Notes: a model not told the origin generated them from the sequence alone. Shown: positions 25,601 to 33,895, counted from the stretch's first letter. The stretch is 44,021 bases of DNA from Oscillospiraceae bacterium (GCA_017435615.1 JAFSET010000005.1:1-44021), one strand, 5' to 3'. Translations and numbers: made by a program.

Positions 25601-26102
25601 TGGTCTTGTAGGTGCCTGCATCAATGGAAACGGTCATATCCACAGGATCATTTTCCGTGTCGGTGCCGTCCGTAAAGCACAAAACAGAGCTGACAGTGTA
25701 GTCCAGGGTATCACCGATCTTCACATCGGAGATTATCAGGCTGCAAACGGTAGTGCCGTCTTCCATAGCAACGCCGGAAGCGGTAGGGAAGGCCAGCAGG
25801 GTAACGGTGCCGTCTTCTGCTACCTGGTATTCTACACTCAGATTTTCCACAGAGGTGGTAACTTCCTGAACAGCATTATCCAAAGCGTTCTGCTTGGGCG
25901 TCAGGATCATCTGGACATAGTCCACGGTTTTTCCTTCCGTGACTTCGGAAAGATTGACATTTACTGTGGCCATACTGTCGGCCATGGAGACAAAGGAAAG
26001 TGCGACTGTTCCGTCATTTGTCGCGGAAACTGTAAAGCAAACTACAGCAATCAGAACTGCCACGCAAAGGGCAGCGGTAAAAATCTTATTTTTCAGTTTC
26101 AT
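22611..26102 (-). CDS. Secreted beta-helix surface protein with CBM-like modules
   Basis: 1163 residues. Signal peptide 1-27; a beta-sandwich resembling cohesin or Ig-like domains (about 30-160, low confidence); two galactose-binding-like modules (about 172-318 and 335-495) that are paralogous to modules of the upstream gene (shared GRNVIRMIS / GYNVIRMIS and FWCDMAALSVYG / TWCDMGALTVYG); then a right-handed beta-helix region (about 500-870) starting DVYVSANGKDEALGT, with Gly-rich turns such as INGGQIYGVYGGN. Beta-helices of this type occur in polysaccharide lyases and adhesins; I see no certain active site. The last 270 residues (about 895-1163) are a domain also found at the N-terminus of the 2766-residue protein. 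No LPXTG or SLH motif. It follows the esterase gene by 22 bases. Confidence 0.82.
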   Translation of the reverse strand: MKLKNKIFTAALCVAVLIAVVCFTVSATNDGTVALSFVSMADSMATVNVNLSEVTEGKTVDYVQMILTPKQNALDNAVQEVTTSVENLSVEYQVAEDGTVTLLAFPTASGVAMEDGTTVCSLIISDVKIGDTLDYTVSSVLCFTDGTDTENDPVDMTVSIDAGTYKTTLQAETHGVLNRYKVSGSVVGGMTKDASKMMTLQQLQAGNGMGNAVGHPMVTYTVNVETAGTYAIDYVYNVATADDYTVADYDLTVSVNDQVFTVPFAPRDAAAETAVTNLVGKASMRVELVKGRNVIRMISCTADNAAMVSWMDHDYLDIVGPGEIEGIVSSVNHLLPAQSQYVNKWTVNTLSNTEAAGYEYRSSYLGGVEVYTFDGVNLPIYELSSIPYVAYTVNVPADGYYDLGTHLVTKTGTDADEGHLLLIVDGVKYSKYVCDNTGYIVNNNPVWTQYLTAGTHTIAVTAMYEHSFDGNFWCDMAALSVYGGITLADQQIDPMTWAKLQDDVYVSANGKDEALGTKDAPVASLNTALIRVADGGTIHIEDTYAVPADFVWYKADKGVTVTGGTIDLSAQSTVNINSPVTFQNMTLKVADNAEIFCNGHTTKINSDVTVDGVALIFGGVSTGTVASTDLTVLAGTWYSIYGGNGGGAGNNTTVTGEAKLVVGGNVNPDISAVDHNEQNYIFAGSRRGSLAKTNVVFEGNAKAAKLFGGGSGRSSGDWCDVKNANITINGGQIYGVYGGNIFGPGVDDCTINITVNGGVIDQLFGGHEWAHDNLDGDVNIYLKGGTVNRRVYGGCYNQCDWTFDTDRHVIGNINVYVYGSFNMSYNSSSLDRSLYAHSRYSPPAEDENTAIYLMDLDACTKYANKLGAQDSTMQSIMNGAAPADNIYYLPYSLEMWNLTLRDNIAANFHVALSEDVLDSAVMYVTVAGQTVQMAAKDMPKDDSGNYIFTVELAAAQMTDRIMLQMHIGDLVGEAKTYSVRQYADTVLTGDYSNRVKALVQAMLNYGGKAQTYFQYNLDAMADKDVEVTEADVPTVAATEMIAEGKISGLYFYGASLVHRNQTAIRFYFKGDVAGCSFSWNGEPLNVISNEDTHYVEVANILPQDLDAAVTVTVTDSQDGTITVSYSPMNYIVRMYHGSTSENLKALLSAMYTYHQAAESYIPE

Positions 26103-26124
26103 AATGATTTACCTCCTGCCTTTC

Positions 26125-29100
26125 TTAGTTCCAACCCATCAAGCCGGCAATCTCCGTTGCCAAAGCCTGACCGATTTTTTCTTGACCGTCTACGCTGGGA
26201 TGACTCCACAGACCGTCCTGGTGCGCAGGCAATGCGACATAGCTGACCTGCATAGCAGCATCCTTGTCCATGTTGTAGGCATCGATTGCCGCAATGATCC
26301 AGTCTTCCAAAGAGCCCTCAGGCATATTGCTAGTGTCACCCATGGCACCGTATGCCCAAATGATCTTAGCATTGGGGTTGGCAGCACGAACCTGATCGAT
26401 CATCACGGCTACATCGGTGATGTACTGCTCAGCAGTAACCACTATCTTGCCGTCAGCGTCCTTCAGGGTTGCGTCGTTGGTGCCCAGATTGATCACAACT
26501 ACATCGGGCTGCCACGCAGAATGATCGTAGTCGCCCAGTTCGATCAGCATAGATTGCTCATCATAAATACGGGTGATGGATTTATTCTCAATATCCGCAC
26601 TGTCGGAGCTGGAGAAGTACCAACCGCCGTTGGAGATGCTGTAGTATTCAGCGTCCAATGTATCAGCAACCACGTTGGCATAAGAATAGTAGGAATAAGT
26701 CTTGTTGGTATAAACGTCATCGGTGACAATTCCCAGGGGGTCGTGGCTTCTGGTCACTACGCCGAAACCGGAGGTGATGGAGTCACCCACAAACTGAATT
26801 TTACGGCTCTTTGCAGCGGTATTGGCAAGCTCACCGTGGAAGCTTGCGCTGTAGATATACAGACCGCCGTTCTTGCTGTCGACACTCTTGGACACCTGAA
26901 TGGTATGCGCACCGGCTTCCAGGTCGGATGCGATCTTCAGGGTCTGCTTGGTGTAGAAGGTGTCCAGATCAAAATATACACCGTCACCGCCGTCGATTTG
27001 GACAAACAGGCCGGGTTCGTTTTCATCATTGATGCCGTGGCTGTGCATAACTGTCAGGTAAACATCGCCTGAAAAATCGCCTGTCATAGTGAAATTGGAA
27101 GCGGAAGGCTCCAAATACAGAGCACTTCCCACCTTGACAGGTCTGCCCACAGGGTTACAGTAAGCAAGCATAGCATCGGCACCAATGGAGGTTACCTGAT
27201 AGCTCTTACCGCCACTAAAAATTGCTGCCTTGATGCTTGCCAGCTCTGCGCTGCAGTCTTCACCTGCCAGTTGCTTTTCGTTCACGATCTTCAAATCGCG
27301 GATGTCGATCTTGCCGTCGCTGTTCTTATCCATGGTATCCACAGCTTTTACAGTGTAGGAAGTGCCGCTGGCATAGGCTACCACTGCACCATCAGGTACA
27401 ATAGCATCATCAGCAAGGACATTGCCCTCACTGTCAGCAACGGTAACACTGCCGTGGAAGTTGCTCTTTAAGGTCAGAACATTTACATTGGTGCCAATGG
27501 TGATGGTGCCGTTTTCAATGGCATAACTGCTACCTTCCACCAGACCCTCGGGGATCTGCATATAAGTGATGGGATCGATCTGGGTCTCGGCCAGCTTCAC
27601 ACCCTCACCGTAAACGGTCAAGGCGCCCATGTCACACCAGGTAGCGCCGGACTCGCACAGAGCGGAAACCAGAATGGTATGGGTTCCCTTGGTCAGATAG
27701 GTGGTCAGGTTCTGCTTGTTCATCTTGAAGCCCTCTGCCACCTCTGCCACGGGCATCTTATGCTTCACACCGTCAATGACCATGATGATATAGCCCTGGG
27801 TCTTTGCACCGGTGTTGATGGAGGTATGCATATCGTAGTAGCCGTCAGCGGGAATTTCCAGAGTATAGCTGACCCAGCCCAGCTCCTTGATGGTGGTGTA
27901 ATCCAGCATATCGTAGGTCATCTGAATCTTCTCAATGCCGCCCAGGAAGCTCTTTGCACAGTCATAGCTGCCGGAATTGACAGTAGTATAACCGTTATAA
28001 TAGGCAGCCTCACCGGACTGGAAAATGTTGGCAGTCTGTGTCACAGCCGTGACCTTCTGATTTCCATCGATCTCAATATAGTCCTGGTCCAGCCAGCTGA
28101 CAGAAGCGTTATTATCCGCATTCACAGAAATCATACGGATCACATTATAGCCCTTTTCCAGCTGTACAGCGACTTCGCTTTCTGCCCAGCCGTTGGTCTC
28201 AGACTTGTAGGGCGCATAAGCCAACTGATAGAAAGCCTTATCGTTGACAGATGCAGTCATGTAGTAATCTGCCATCTCATAGCCGGAGTTCATAGCTACT
28301 CGGTAAACACTGCGCAGGGTGTATTCGCCTGCCTCAGGCACATCCACCATGTAGGAAACATAGGCAATGCCGGACTTGTCGGTCAGACCGTTTGCTTGCA
28401 GATCTGCAAAGGTCTGCATAAAGCTGGCATCTCTGTTGATGCCGCCCACCACAGTGCCGCTCTTGCCGGCGTCGGTGGTATTGGTATAGCGACCGATCAC
28501 ACCGTTTTCTGCCTCCAACCGCACAGAATTGTCAACCACGGGAGCGTTGTCAACGGTTACCACCTGCAGATCCGTATCGACGAAGATACAGTCCACATTG
28601 ACCCAGTCACTGCCGCTCTTGCGCTGATCTGCGGTCATGGGAATAAAGGTGATCTCGTTGACCCCCTCTTTCAGGGTCAGCTCTGTGCTGTAGGTATCGT
28701 AGGTCCAGTTGTACTGAGCAGCTTTATCAAAGAAGCTCTGGGCACCGAATTTACCGTTGACCATAAATACGGAATAGGGATCTTCCGTCCAGGTCTTGTT
28801 GGTGCTGTCCCAAATGCCGGGGTTATTCAGACGGTATCTTGCCTTGAAGGTATAAGTACCGGCTGCGGGGGCATGGACATAAACCGTCACACCGGAGATC
28901 TCATCCTTATTAACACCCACGGTCTGCAAGGTTGCCAAAGAGGGGTTATAGGCCGTGTTGCCGCCGCCGATGACCTTGCCGGTATCCTTATTGGGATAAT
29001 TGGTGCCGTTGTAATCACGCTTGGCATCGGTACTGGTTTCCGTGGTAGTGTAGGTGTGCCACAGGGCATAGCCTTCATCCTTATACTCAGCCTCTGCGTA

Positions 29101-30267
29101 CCACCACTCCAGCTTAGGATTGGACTGGATCACAGATTTCGTAAGGCCACCGTACAGATAGATCTCATTGTAGTTAAACCAAGACACATTCTTCGTTGTA
29201 GAAGCATCACCGGTACCGCAGTCATCTTCTGCTGTCCGCTTGGCCGGAGCAGTAAAGGTCAGCACATGGTCGCCCTTGGTCAGATAAACACCCAGGTTTA
29301 CCCGTCCGCCGGAGGTGTTTGTATGATCCAGATGGTTGAACTCGTAGGCATAAGCCTTACCGTCCACCAAAAGACCAATTGCGCGGGTGTGGGAGCCGTT
29401 GCCGGCGCCGTCATACTCAGCAGTAATATCATAGTAGCCTGCACGGGGGGCATACACTGTGTAGGTGAAGCTTCTGAGCTTTTCTACATTGGACGTGCTC
29501 ATATTGGAGATGGGGATCGTATTGTCACCCCAGCCACCGTCACCAACATTGGCGCCGGGATTGACGGTGGTGTAGCCATAAACATAGGGCGCATCACCGG
29601 CATACACAACAGATTCCTGAGCCTTGACGGGAGTCAGGGAATCTTCCACCATCAAACAGTCGATATTAGACCAGCAGGAATCGCTGGAATTATAGTCCTG
29701 CTCTTCGGTGATACCCACGCAGATAATGGTATTCAAACCCTTTACCAGTTCCACCTGGGTTTCCTGTGTGGTCAGGTTTTTGCCCTTCACACTGTTGGCA
29801 TAATCCGTGCTGCCGGCATACAGCGCAGGATAAGCCTTCCCGTTTACATAGAATGCACCGTAGTAGAGTCCGGTGTCCTCAAACCGCTTATCGGTAGAAG
29901 ACGAGGGCAGGATCTGTGCACTCATTTTAACAGAATAAGTACCGTCGGCCGGAGCCTCTACATAGTAGGCAACATAAGGCGTGTTGGACTTATCCAAAAA
30001 ATTGGCAGACAGATCCTTTGTGCTGTCATCGGCATTGTCCCAATAGGGATAAATACCGGACGGCGCACTGGCTGCTGCCGCACCGCCGGAATACATCTGA
30101 TTGGATTCCGCCTTGGTATAGCGATTCCAAACAGCATACTCCGTGTTCTCCGCCTCAATGGTCACGAACTGCTTTTCCTCAGCCTGAGCATGGAATCCAA
30201 TTACAGGCAAGCAGCCGAGAACCAGGCAAAGACACAGTGTCATTGCAAGGATTCTTTTAAAAGTCAT
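26125..30267 (-). CDS. Secreted CE2-type acetyl esterase with CBM-like modules and a half dockerin
   Basis: 1380 residues, signal peptide 1-30, AGGAGG just before the ATG. Five beta-sandwich modules: EAEN-type at about 36-215, 390-568 and 585-735; another type at about 218-378 and 740-900. A calcium loop of dockerin type, DKNSDGKIDIRDL (D980 onward), is followed by a degenerate second half. The C-terminus is a jelly roll (about 1035-1150) plus SGNH hydrolase, the arrangement of family CE2 acetyl esterases: S1163 in QFVGDSITSGFG, INLGTNDA and H1356 in WSHPSVDG. It probably removes acetyl groups from a polysaccharide such as xylan or mannan outside the cell. A promoter with the shared box lies about 120 bases upstream. 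Confidence 0.87.
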   Translation of the reverse strand: MTFKRILAMTLCLCLVLGCLPVIGFHAQAEEKQFVTIEAENTEYAVWNRYTKAESNQMYSGGAAAASAPSGIYPYWDNADDSTKDLSANFLDKSNTPYVAYYVEAPADGTYSVKMSAQILPSSSTDKRFEDTGLYYGAFYVNGKAYPALYAGSTDYANSVKGKNLTTQETQVELVKGLNTIICVGITEEQDYNSSDSCWSNIDCLMVEDSLTPVKAQESVVYAGDAPYVYGYTTVNPGANVGDGGWGDNTIPISNMSTSNVEKLRSFTYTVYAPRAGYYDITAEYDGAGNGSHTRAIGLLVDGKAYAYEFNHLDHTNTSGGRVNLGVYLTKGDHVLTFTAPAKRTAEDDCGTGDASTTKNVSWFNYNEIYLYGGLTKSVIQSNPKLEWWYAEAEYKDEGYALWHTYTTTETSTDAKRDYNGTNYPNKDTGKVIGGGNTAYNPSLATLQTVGVNKDEISGVTVYVHAPAAGTYTFKARYRLNNPGIWDSTNKTWTEDPYSVFMVNGKFGAQSFFDKAAQYNWTYDTYSTELTLKEGVNEITFIPMTADQRKSGSDWVNVDCIFVDTDLQVVTVDNAPVVDNSVRLEAENGVIGRYTNTTDAGKSGTVVGGINRDASFMQTFADLQANGLTDKSGIAYVSYMVDVPEAGEYTLRSVYRVAMNSGYEMADYYMTASVNDKAFYQLAYAPYKSETNGWAESEVAVQLEKGYNVIRMISVNADNNASVSWLDQDYIEIDGNQKVTAVTQTANIFQSGEAAYYNGYTTVNSGSYDCAKSFLGGIEKIQMTYDMLDYTTIKELGWVSYTLEIPADGYYDMHTSINTGAKTQGYIIMVIDGVKHKMPVAEVAEGFKMNKQNLTTYLTKGTHTILVSALCESGATWCDMGALTVYGEGVKLAETQIDPITYMQIPEGLVEGSSYAIENGTITIGTNVNVLTLKSNFHGSVTVADSEGNVLADDAIVPDGAVVAYASGTSYTVKAVDTMDKNSDGKIDIRDLKIVNEKQLAGEDCSAELASIKAAIFSGGKSYQVTSIGADAMLAYCNPVGRPVKVGSALYLEPSASNFTMTGDFSGDVYLTVMHSHGINDENEPGLFVQIDGGDGVYFDLDTFYTKQTLKIASDLEAGAHTIQVSKSVDSKNGGLYIYSASFHGELANTAAKSRKIQFVGDSITSGFGVVTRSHDPLGIVTDDVYTNKTYSYYSYANVVADTLDAEYYSISNGGWYFSSSDSADIENKSITRIYDEQSMLIELGDYDHSAWQPDVVVINLGTNDATLKDADGKIVVTAEQYITDVAVMIDQVRAANPNAKIIWAYGAMGDTSNMPEGSLEDWIIAAIDAYNMDKDAAMQVSYVALPAHQDGLWSHPSVDGQEKIGQALATEIAGLMGWN
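27290..27332 (-). other. Single dockerin-like calcium-binding loop
   Basis: Encodes DKNSDGKIDIRDL, with the DxNxDGxIxxxD spacing of dockerin type I and EF-hand loops. True dockerins carry two such loops; the following segment (GEDCSAELASIKAAI) has no second one. Confidence 0.65.
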
Positions 30268-30386
30268 TGCGTTTCCTCCTTTTTGATCTTCAGCGGTAAA
30301 TGATACCGCAAGAAATACAAATTACAGGCTTTGTCCTTTTGCTTGTAAAAATACCCAAAAAAACACTTTCACCCATAACCCGTTTG

Positions 30387-30420
30387 ATTATATTCTACAA
30401 AGAAAGCCCCGTGCAAACAA
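30387..30420 (-). promoter_or_regulatory. Promoter of the CE2 / beta-helix protein operon
   Basis: Two overlapping cores: TTGTTT (30415-30420), 17 bases, TAGAAT (30392-30397), which has the same position relative to the box as in the other two promoters; and TTGCAC (30411-30416), 18 bases, TATAAT (30387-30392). Transcripts would have a leader of roughly 115 bases. Confidence 0.65.
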
Positions 30421-30422
30421 CG

Positions 30423-30456
30423 GAATATCCAATTCAAAAATTGTCAATTACAATTC
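30423..30456 (-). promoter_or_regulatory. Candidate activator box upstream of the CE2 operon promoter
   Basis: GAATATCCAATTC begins at 30423. ATCCAATTC (30427-30435) is echoed by TTACAATTC (30448-30456), again 21 bp apart, and CAATT-N4-AATTG is kept at 30430-30443. It is the counterpart of 21243-21276. Confidence 0.65.
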
Positions 30457-30658
30457 CAATGCAGAAAAACCAAGACATTTTCGTGATGTTTTTTGATGCT
30501 TCCGGGTTTCAAGCACAATTAAAACAGAAAATCAAACCGTATTGTCGGCTGTTTCAACTTGTAAACGGCGCATTATTTATATTCTTGGCAAAAAAGCCGG
30601 TGCCATTGGCAAAATCAATGTTGTCATTTACAATTTGTTTTTTAAATCATATTTTCTA

Positions 30659-30687
30659 TGGACTATTTTTTGCAAATTGTATATGAT
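30659..30687 (+). promoter_or_regulatory. Likely promoter of the DUF4965 gene
   Basis: TGGACT (30659-30664), 17 bases, TATGAT (30682-30687), about 30 bases before ATG 30718. The spacer ends in AAATTGTA, so a reversed copy of ATATACAATTT overlaps the -10 element; binding there could repress this gene (inference). Confidence 0.45.
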
Positions 30688-30717
30688 GAAAAAAATACTG
30701 CAAAAGGTGGTAAAACT

Positions 30718-32580
30718 ATGAAGCTACGGGCACCTGCAATTCCTTTGATCACAGTGGATCCCTATTTTTCCGTTTGGTCCTATGACAACATTAACGAAGT
30801 GATCCCTTTCCACTGGACAGCCAAACCCAACACGATTTTGGGCGTTGTGAGCATCGACGGCATCGATTACCGGTTTTGGGGCGTATCGGAAGATCCTGCT
30901 CTGGAACAGGTGGGACTGACGATCGACGCACTGTCCACAACCGTTTTGTTCCAAAATGATGCCATCCGGGTGAAGGCTGTATTTACCTCCCCCATGCTGA
31001 TTGAAGATTTATATTACGCCTCCCGCCCTGTCAGTTATCTTTCTGTGCAATATGAAAGCCTGGACGGCGCGCAGCATCAAGTCAGCGCTAAAATTACCGT
31101 CAGTGAGGAATTGGTGCTGAATGAAAAAAAGCAGTCCCCGGTGGAGATCAGCTCTGTTCACATCCCCGGAGGCTGCAGTATTCGAATGGGCAATCAAAAC
31201 CAGGAGCCGCTTAATCGGGCCGGTGACAATATCCGCATTGACTGGGGCTATTTTTATCTGAGTGCCAAATGGGGCGGCAGTACCGGCTACACCAAGCTGG
31301 GGGATATGGATGCTATTTGTGTGGAAACACCCCTATCTCCCAGTGGTCTGTTTGCTTTCGCCTACGATGACATTCATTCCATTTCCTACTTTGGGGATCA
31401 TCTGAATGCCTACTGGAAAAAGGACGGCAAGGACATACTCGGTGCGATCAGTGAAGCACTGCAGGAATACGACTCTCTGAAAGCAAAGTGTGACGATTTT
31501 TCTGCACGGTTGTATCAAGAGGCTGTAGAAAAAGGCAACGAGCAGTACGCAGAGCTGGTCACCCTGGCTTACCGGCAGGTAATGGCTGCCCACAAGCTGG
31601 TGGTTGACACGGAGGGGAACAACCTTTACATTTCCAAAGAATGTTTCTCCAACGGATGTGCTGCCACTGTGGATGTAACTTATCCTTCTGCGCCCATGTA
31701 TCTGCGATATAACCCGGAACTTTTGAAAGCCATGCTGCGGCCTGTTTTGCGTTATGCCGAAAGCGATGCCTGGGAATATGATTTTGCGCCCCATGATGTG
31801 GGTAAGTACCCCATTTTGAACGGACAGGCTTACTTTAAAAATGCGCGGGAACGGCAGATGCCCATTGAAGAATGTGGCAATATGTTGATTTTGATGTCTG
31901 CCATTTGTGATGCCGAAAATGACGCTTCCTTTGCCCAACGGCATCTTGGGCTTTTGCATATGTGGGTCAAATACCTGATTGAATACGGTGAAGATCCCGG
32001 TAACCAATTCTGTACCGATGACTTTGCCGGACATATGGCTCACAACTGCAATCTTTCCATCAAGGCAATTATGGGCATTGCCGGATACAGCCGGATTCTT
32101 TCCCGTATCGGAAACGAAACAGAAGCTGCGCAGATGCTTCAAACCGCACAGCACTATGCGCAGTCCTTCCTTACCCGTGCTGTGAATTCGGATGGCAGTT
32201 ACCGGTTGGCTTATGATCAGGAAGGCAGCTTCAGCCTCAAATACAATGCAGTTTGGGATAAACTTTGGAACACCAACCTGTTTCCATCCAGCTTTTACGA
32301 AAGCGAAATGCAGTGCTATCGCAATAAAGCACTTCCTTGTGGCGTACCGCTGGACAATCGGGAATCTTACACAAAATCCGACTGGCTTCACTGGGTGGCC
32401 TGTATGGGCAGCAATGAGGATTTTGTATTCCTTACACAGGGGCTTTGGAACGCTTTTCACTGTACCGACCGCCGGGTTCCCATGATCGACTGGTACCGTG
32501 CTGAAAACGGTCAGTTTATGATGTTCCAAAACCGCACCGTCCAAGGCGGTCTGTATATGCGCTATCTGTTTCAATCTTAA
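30718..32580 (+). CDS. DUF4965/DUF1793 glutaminase-type protein, cytoplasmic
   Basis: 620 residues from ATG 30718 (MKLRAPAIPLITVDPYFSVW), chosen because AAAGGTGG lies 7 bases upstream. An earlier in-frame ATG at 30658 has no such site. The N-terminus LRAPAIPLITVDPYFSVWS is characteristic of the family annotated as glutaminase (DUF5127-DUF4965-DUF1793), named after a fungal glutaminase. The C-terminal two thirds contain repeating helices consistent with an (alpha/alpha)6 barrel, including YPSAPMYLRYNPELLKAMLRP, YDFAPHDVGKYP and FAGHMAHNCNLSIKAI. Unlike the fungal enzyme it has no signal peptide. In gut bacteria the family is found in glycan loci, so a glycosidase-like role on imported oligosaccharides is at least as likely as glutamine hydrolysis. 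The only plus-strand gene here. Confidence 0.82.
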   Translation: MKLRAPAIPLITVDPYFSVWSYDNINEVIPFHWTAKPNTILGVVSIDGIDYRFWGVSEDPALEQVGLTIDALSTTVLFQNDAIRVKAVFTSPMLIEDLYYASRPVSYLSVQYESLDGAQHQVSAKITVSEELVLNEKKQSPVEISSVHIPGGCSIRMGNQNQEPLNRAGDNIRIDWGYFYLSAKWGGSTGYTKLGDMDAICVETPLSPSGLFAFAYDDIHSISYFGDHLNAYWKKDGKDILGAISEALQEYDSLKAKCDDFSARLYQEAVEKGNEQYAELVTLAYRQVMAAHKLVVDTEGNNLYISKECFSNGCAATVDVTYPSAPMYLRYNPELLKAMLRPVLRYAESDAWEYDFAPHDVGKYPILNGQAYFKNARERQMPIEECGNMLILMSAICDAENDASFAQRHLGLLHMWVKYLIEYGEDPGNQFCTDDFAGHMAHNCNLSIKAIMGIAGYSRILSRIGNETEAAQMLQTAQHYAQSFLTRAVNSDGSYRLAYDQEGSFSLKYNAVWDKLWNTNLFPSSFYESEMQCYRNKALPCGVPLDNRESYTKSDWLHWVACMGSNEDFVFLTQGLWNAFHCTDRRVPMIDWYRAENGQFMMFQNRTVQGGLYMRYLFQS

Positions 32581-32912
32581 CTTGTGCATCTTCGGGCATA
32601 TGGGATAGCTTGGTTTTTAAAACCATGGATTTATACAGCAATCTGCTTTTGCTGAAAATTTCCGGATGGAAAAACCGCTTTTTGCCTACCACCCAGTCAG
32701 TTCCGAAAGGGTTGGATTCTCTGACTGAATATCCCGCTGTCTTACAGTGCATATAAATACACTCACAAATCAGGTTGTTTACCATTGGTGTCTCTCAGCT
32801 ATTCATAGGACCTATAAGAACCCGGCGCAGACAGTTGCTCAAGGCTGTCTGCGCCGGGTTGCCGATTATTCTGTTAAAATCTCACTTTTCAATATCCAAA
32901 GACGATGCCGTG
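32581..32912. other. Intergenic region between convergent genes
   Basis: 332 bases between the ends of the DUF4965 gene (+) and the GH43 gene (-). Apart from the hairpin at 32819-32860 I see nothing: the minus-strand open frame crossing it runs antisense into the DUF4965 gene and has no ribosome site or known motif. Confidence 0.6.
32819..32860. terminator. Bidirectional terminator-like hairpin
   Basis: A perfect 16-bp GC-rich stem (32819-32834 with 32845-32860) with a 10-base loop, between two convergent genes. No strong T tract follows on either strand, so it may act mainly by its stable stem. Confidence 0.7.
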
Positions 32913-33830
32913 CTACATGGCTTCGGCGGTAATGATACCGTCCTGAAAATGGAGCTTGCAGATCCGGGCGGTTCTTTGATCACCTGTGAGCAGGGGATGG
33001 GGGTCAAGATCTCTTGCGTGATAGACAGCGTAGTACTGTCCCTCATAACAGATCACGCTATTATGCCCCACGCCTTCTTCCACACGGTTTTTGGTCATCA
33101 GTGGCGCAAAGCAACCGTGATCGGTATGCTTTTCAAAAACGACCTTTGTCAGATCGGGTTCTGTGCTTTTTGCTGCCGCGTAACCGATGTGATAGGTATC
33201 GTTTTGGTAGCAGGCACCGCTGTACATCACGTACTGCCAGCCGTCCACCTGAAGCCAGAAAGGACCTTCAATGGTGTGCCAGTGCTGACCCGGCTGAAAC
33301 CGGTCACACATGAAGATCTCCTCGTCAAAGGAGGGCTTGACTGCCTCTACCGCAGTGCCGGTCAAGGTCATGGGATCGGCCATCTTCTGCACAAAAATCC
33401 GGGTGCCCACTCTGTGAGTTTCGGTTCTGTCCATGCAGTACCACAGATAGAGTCCTGCGTCTGTTCGCACCACATGTGGATCAATACTGAAGCAGTCACA
33501 CAAGCACTTCAGCTCGTTGAAAGGACCAAAGGGGCTGTCTGATTTTGCCACATACAGGTATTCCTTGGCGTCTTCTGTGCCCGTTTCTCTGCAGGAAACA
33601 TACAGATAATAGAACCCATCTTCATAGTACATACAAGGTGCCCAGTATTCCCGGTAGCCTTCTTTCTGACAGACGATCCCTTTGTACTGCCACTGTCCGA
33701 AGGGGGAGTCGCAGTAGTATGCACCTACACCCTCCGCACCGGTCACATATATTGCCCAGCCGTCCTGTACTTTACACATAAACGGATCCGGCTGTGCCTG
33801 GATATGATTGTTTGTAAAACGAATTTTCAT
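32913..33830 (-). CDS. GH43-family glycoside hydrolase, cytoplasmic
   Basis: 305 residues from ATG 33830 (MKIRFTNNHIQAQPDPF), with AAAGGA upstream; the in-frame ATG at 33848 would lie on that site. The five-bladed propeller residues of GH43 are visible: D15 in QPDPF (base), D117 in SIDPHVV (pKa modulator) and E188 in IEGPF (acid). Other family signs: YYLYVSCRETG, and GHNSVICYEGQYYAVYHAR near the C-terminus. There is no signal peptide, so it should act on imported oligosaccharides, typically as a beta-xylosidase or alpha-L-arabinofuranosidase. It lies 65 bases after the giant-protein gene, past a hairpin. Confidence 0.88.
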   Translation of the reverse strand: MKIRFTNNHIQAQPDPFMCKVQDGWAIYVTGAEGVGAYYCDSPFGQWQYKGIVCQKEGYREYWAPCMYYEDGFYYLYVSCRETGTEDAKEYLYVAKSDSPFGPFNELKCLCDCFSIDPHVVRTDAGLYLWYCMDRTETHRVGTRIFVQKMADPMTLTGTAVEAVKPSFDEEIFMCDRFQPGQHWHTIEGPFWLQVDGWQYVMYSGACYQNDTYHIGYAAAKSTEPDLTKVVFEKHTDHGCFAPLMTKNRVEEGVGHNSVICYEGQYYAVYHARDLDPHPLLTGDQRTARICKLHFQDGIITAEAM

Positions 33831-33862
33831 ATCATTTTCCTTTATCATACAGCTTTTTGCGT

Positions 33863-33888
33863 GCCTGGGCAGCGGAAACTGCCCAGGC
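33863..33888 (-). terminator. Hairpin after the giant-protein gene
   Basis: A 10-bp stem (33863-33872 with 33879-33888, GCCTGGGCAG) and 6-base loop, 8 bases past the stop at 33896. No T tract follows on the minus strand, so it may be a partial terminator or a transcript-stabilising stem. Confidence 0.55.
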
Positions 33889-33895
33889 ATTTGTG

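Larger units (their letters stand above)
30268..30717. other. 450-bp divergent promoter region
   Basis: AT-rich region between the CE2 gene (-) and the DUF4965 gene (+). It contains the minus-strand promoter and box (30387-30456) and a plus-strand promoter (30659-30687). The stretch 30460-30655 shows no gene or further clear signal; a small open frame there has no ribosome site or recognisable product. Confidence 0.6.

Noticed and set aside
22572-26246. Very long plus-strand open frame (1224 codons) opposite the beta-helix protein gene
   Set aside because: Its translation is low-complexity Ile/Val/Gly/His-rich with no domain, has no ribosome site and mirrors the minus-strand codon pattern. 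The minus-strand frame has a signal peptide and recognisable modules.
27679-30303. Plus-strand open frame of 874 codons opposite the CE2 gene
   Set aside because: Antisense shadow without start signals or domains. The CE2 catalytic motifs lie on the other strand.
30300-30686. 128-codon plus-strand open frame in the divergent promoter region
   Set aside because: Runs through two promoters and the regulatory box; the sequence is AT-rich with no ribosome site.
31333-32589. Minus-strand open frame of 418 codons opposite the DUF4965 gene
   Set aside because: No ribosome site; the plus frame has the conserved N-terminal family motif and a good ribosome site.
32516-32785. 89-codon minus-strand open frame in the convergent region
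   Set aside because: Overlaps the DUF4965 3' end antisense, no ribosome site, no recognisable family.
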